Source: an uncultured Clostridium sp.
GTDB lineage: Bacteria; Bacillota_A; Clostridia; TANB77; CAG-508
Length of the DNA: 15,301 bases
Assembly: GCA_946491915.1 (NCBI GenBank)
Contig: CAMLYR010000030.1
Span: forward strand, 1-15,301
Direction: 5' to 3'
The notes beneath the pieces were generated by a model. That model was not told where the DNA came from and searched no databases. It saw only the letters and a program-made list of their open reading frames with translations. The position numbers and the translations under genes were made by a program. Each line of letters opens with the position of its first letter. The first letter of the stretch is position 1. Below, piece by piece: positions 13,470 to 15,301 of the stretch.

Positions 13470-13658
13470 TCAATTTTTCAAACAATCCTCTACAGCTTTT
13501 CTGAGAGCTTGTACTAATTCATCATTTGTTTTATCCATAAAATCTGCACTCCAGACTCTAACGGGGCTTCTTGTAAAATAGAATTGTTTTTTTGAATCGG
13601 GGATGTAAAACTTTTTTATAGGCAGTTTGGGTTTTGTTATTAATCCAACAGATTCCAT
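13470..13658 (-). CDS. 62-aa protein of unknown function
   Basis: The frame has a good ribosome binding site (AAGGAG, 6 nt before the ATG), a plausible own promoter at 13743-13771 and a terminator directly behind it, so it looks like a real monocistronic gene. The product is basic in its first half (ITKPKLPIKKFYIPDSKKQF), then has FTRSPVRVWSADFMDK and ends in a likely amphipathic helix (NDELVQALRKAVEDCLKN). There is no signal peptide or membrane helix. I do not recognise a family. A single Cys lies three residues from the end. Confidence 0.7.
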   Translation of the reverse strand: MESVGLITKPKLPIKKFYIPDSKKQFYFTRSPVRVWSADFMDKTNDELVQALRKAVEDCLKN

Positions 13659-13742
13659 AAAGTTCTCCTTTCTATCAATTGAATCAAGGTTGTTAGCAAG
13701 CTTACCATTGCCAAAGTTACAAATGCTTAATGCATTACTATA

Positions 13743-13771
13743 AACTTAACATAAATGGTAATCATTGTCAA
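13743..13771 (-). promoter_or_regulatory. Likely promoter for the 62-aa gene
   Basis: On the minus strand, TTGACA (13766-13771) is a perfect -35, 17 nt before TAAGTT (13743-13748). The latter is a weak -10 but carries an extended TG one base upstream (TGTTAAGTT). The leader would be about 75-80 nt. Confidence 0.5.
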
Positions 13772-13831
13772 ATAAAAGTAATCAAAATAGAAATTTATAA
13801 AGTGAAAAGCGTAGAATAATGAAATAAATCA

Positions 13832-13923
13832 CCACAAATCTTTGAAATGAAATGCCACAAATTTTTGAAATAAAACATCACAAATATTTGAAATAAATTG
13901 CCACAAATCATTGAAATGATTTC
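13832..13923 (+). repeat. Four 23-bp iterated repeats upstream of the AAA_14/DUF4143 gene
   Basis: Units begin at 13832, 13855, 13878 and 13901, an exact 23-bp period (about two helical turns). They share (C/T)CACAAAT, two variable bases, then TTGAAAT(A/G)A. A weaker fifth match precedes them at 13809-13831. Unit 4 contains the TTGAAA that serves as the -35 of the downstream promoter and the palindrome GAAATGATTTC (13913-13923). The arrangement looks like iterated protein-binding sites, for example an operator. The rest of the 320-bp gap (13659-13808) shows only the promoter of the 62-aa gene. Confidence 0.85.
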
Positions 13924-13939
13924 AAAAAAATGGTATAAT
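13911..13939 (+). promoter_or_regulatory. Strong sigma-A-type promoter for the AAA_14/DUF4143 gene
   Basis: TTGAAA (13911-13916), 17 nt, TATAAT (13934-13939), with an extended TGG before the -10. The -35 is part of the last 23-bp repeat, so a protein bound there would block it. A second TGATATAAT lies at 13952-13960. Confidence 0.75.
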
Positions 13940-13978
13940 ATAATTAATGATTGATATAATAAAAAAGAAGGTGATTTT

Positions 13979-15247
13979 ATGGAATATATAAAAAGAATTG
14001 TTGATGAAGAAATTAAAAATAAATTAAAAATAATGGGAGCAGTTTTAATAAAAGGACCAAAATGGTGTGGAAAAACAACTAGTGCAAAACAAATAGCGAA
14101 AAGTGTTTTAGAAATGCAAAATCCAGATTTACAAGAAAATTATATAGAGCTAGCAAATACAAAACCATCATTGCTATTAGAAGGAGAAAAACCAAGATTA
14201 ATAGATGAATGGCAATTAGTCCCTAAATTATGGAATGCAGTTAGATATTCCATAGATAATATAGGACTTCCAAACCAATATATCCTTACAGGTTCTGCGA
14301 CACCAACAGAGGATCCTTCTCTACATAGTGGTGTGGGAAGATTCGCTTTTGTTACTATGAAACCAATGACATTATATGAAAGTGGAGATTCAAATGGAAA
14401 AATATCTCTAAAAGAAATTTTAGAAGGAAATAGAGAAATTGATGGAATAAAGACAGATTTAGAATATGAAAAAATAGCATATGTTTTATGTAGAGGTGGT
14501 TGGCCAAATGCAATAAAATTACCTGAAAAAGAAGCTTTAGAAATATCAAAAAATTATATTGATGTACTATGTGAATCAGATATTTCAAGAATAGATGGTA
14601 CAAGTAGAAATCCTAATCTTGCTAGAGCCATATTAAAGGCATATGCAAGACAAGTATCAACAATAAATTCTGATCAAGCACTAATTGAAGATGTAAAAGC
14701 AAATTATTCAAATATTAGTGATAGAACAATTATAGAATATCTAGCTGTATTAAAAAAATTGTACATTATAGAAGAAATAGAAGCATGGAATCCTAATATA
14801 AGAAGTAAAACTGCCATTAGAACATCTCCAAAGAAAAGTATGATAGATCCGTCTTTAGCCATAGCTGCATTAGGAGTGTCACCTAAAGAAATTATGCTAG
14901 ATATAAGAACATATGGATTATTATTTGAAAATCTTGTAAATAGGGATTTAAGTGTATATGTAAATTCAATAGGTGGAAATTTAAAACATTATAGAGATAG
15001 GTACCAGTTGGAATGTGATAACGTTATTCATTTCAATGATGGGAGATATGCATTAATTGAAGTGAAATTAGGTGGAACAAGAATAAAAGAAGCAGAAGAA
15101 CATTTATTAACATTAAAAAAATTAATCTTAGAAAATCAACCTAAAATAGGTGAACCAGAATTCTTGATGATCATTACAGGTACAGATATAGCATATACAA
15201 CGGCAAATAATGTATTAGTAGTGCCAATTGGTTGTTTGAAAAATTAA
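13979..15247 (+). CDS. AAA_14 / DUF4143 family ATP-binding protein
   Basis: The 422-aa product has the layout of this large family of bacterial and archaeal STAND/AAA-type ATPases. Walker A is GPKWCGKTT (about 26-34), Walker B is RLIDEW (about 73-78), and a sensor-like YILTGSATPT lies near 101-110. A DUF4143 domain begins around residue 200. Near the C-terminus, ECDNVIHF followed by ALIEVKLGG gives the Asp...Glu-x-Lys pattern of a PD-(D/E)XK-like fold; whether it cuts nucleic acid is unknown. Family members are common accessory genes of unclear role, some considered toxin- or defence-like. AAGGTG lies about 7 nt before the ATG. The gene has its own strong promoter with four 23-bp repeats and no obvious partner gene within the window. 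Confidence 0.85.
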   Translation: MEYIKRIVDEEIKNKLKIMGAVLIKGPKWCGKTTSAKQIAKSVLEMQNPDLQENYIELANTKPSLLLEGEKPRLIDEWQLVPKLWNAVRYSIDNIGLPNQYILTGSATPTEDPSLHSGVGRFAFVTMKPMTLYESGDSNGKISLKEILEGNREIDGIKTDLEYEKIAYVLCRGGWPNAIKLPEKEALEISKNYIDVLCESDISRIDGTSRNPNLARAILKAYARQVSTINSDQALIEDVKANYSNISDRTIIEYLAVLKKLYIIEEIEAWNPNIRSKTAIRTSPKKSMIDPSLAIAALGVSPKEIMLDIRTYGLLFENLVNRDLSVYVNSIGGNLKHYRDRYQLECDNVIHFNDGRYALIEVKLGGTRIKEAEEHLLTLKKLILENQPKIGEPEFLMIITGTDIAYTTANNVLVVPIGCLKN

Positions 15248-15301
15248 TGTCAATAGTTTTTGAAAATGTCCTAAAAAATTTTTAACATTAACGGGAAAAA
15301 A

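Noticed and set aside
14355..14603. 82-aa minus-strand open frame within the ATPase gene
   Set aside because: His/Leu/Phe-rich shadow of a conserved coding frame, with no ribosome binding site.
15244..15290. TTAATG/CATTAA inverted pair at the right edge as a terminator
   Set aside because: Six AT-rich pairs about 35 nt apart with no T-run; likely chance in this base composition.

Overview
The window is chromosomal DNA from a very AT-rich, spore-forming low-GC Firmicute, most likely an uncultured Clostridia-type bacterium. A complete GerA-type spore germination operon shows that it sporulates. A lactate dehydrogenase suggests fermentative metabolism. AGGAGG-type ribosome binding sites and AGA-rich codon use fit the same group. 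I cannot name a species. Most genes are ordinary housekeeping genes; the unusual content lies between them.

Layout. 1-101 (-): start of a DUF4364-type gene. 345-1301 (+): ldh, preceded by three tandem 31-bp units. 1166-1753: an apparently perfect 294-bp tandem duplication of the ldh tail plus the secG promoter. 1774-2022 (+): secG. 2370-4553 (+): rnr (RNase R). 4554-4855: a ~300-bp fold-back element between convergent genes. 9231 down to 4858 (-): a germination operon in the order gerAA, gerAB, gerAC, then a previously uncalled 58-aa two-helix membrane protein that may be a germinant-receptor D subunit. 9496-10641 (+): membrane-anchored transglutaminase-like protein, divergent from the ger operon. 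10804-11739 (+): a P-loop protein with an Asp23-like C-terminus. 12019-12675 (+) cmk and 12792-13388 (+) plsC, a common clostridial pairing. 13470-13658 (-): a 62-aa orphan. 13979-15247 (+): an AAA_14/DUF4143 ATPase with four 23-bp iterated repeats at its promoter.

The most notable observation is that about sixteen intergenic sequences, which look unrelated at first, fit one 31-nt plan. Each has a 7-nt arm, a 17-nt core and a 7-nt complementary arm. The core usually starts TTGGGGACG, or a TTGAGATCG/TTAGGTTCG variant. Arm sequences differ between copies (TGTCGCA, TGTCCCA, GTTGCCA, AGGGATT, TGGCACG), but pairing is mostly kept. In four clusters the units face each other in inverted orientation, like REPINs (paired REP sequences mobilised by RAYT transposases). 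Several sit directly after stop codons with a T-run, where they could serve as terminators. No transposase lies in the window, so any mobilising enzyme would act in trans.
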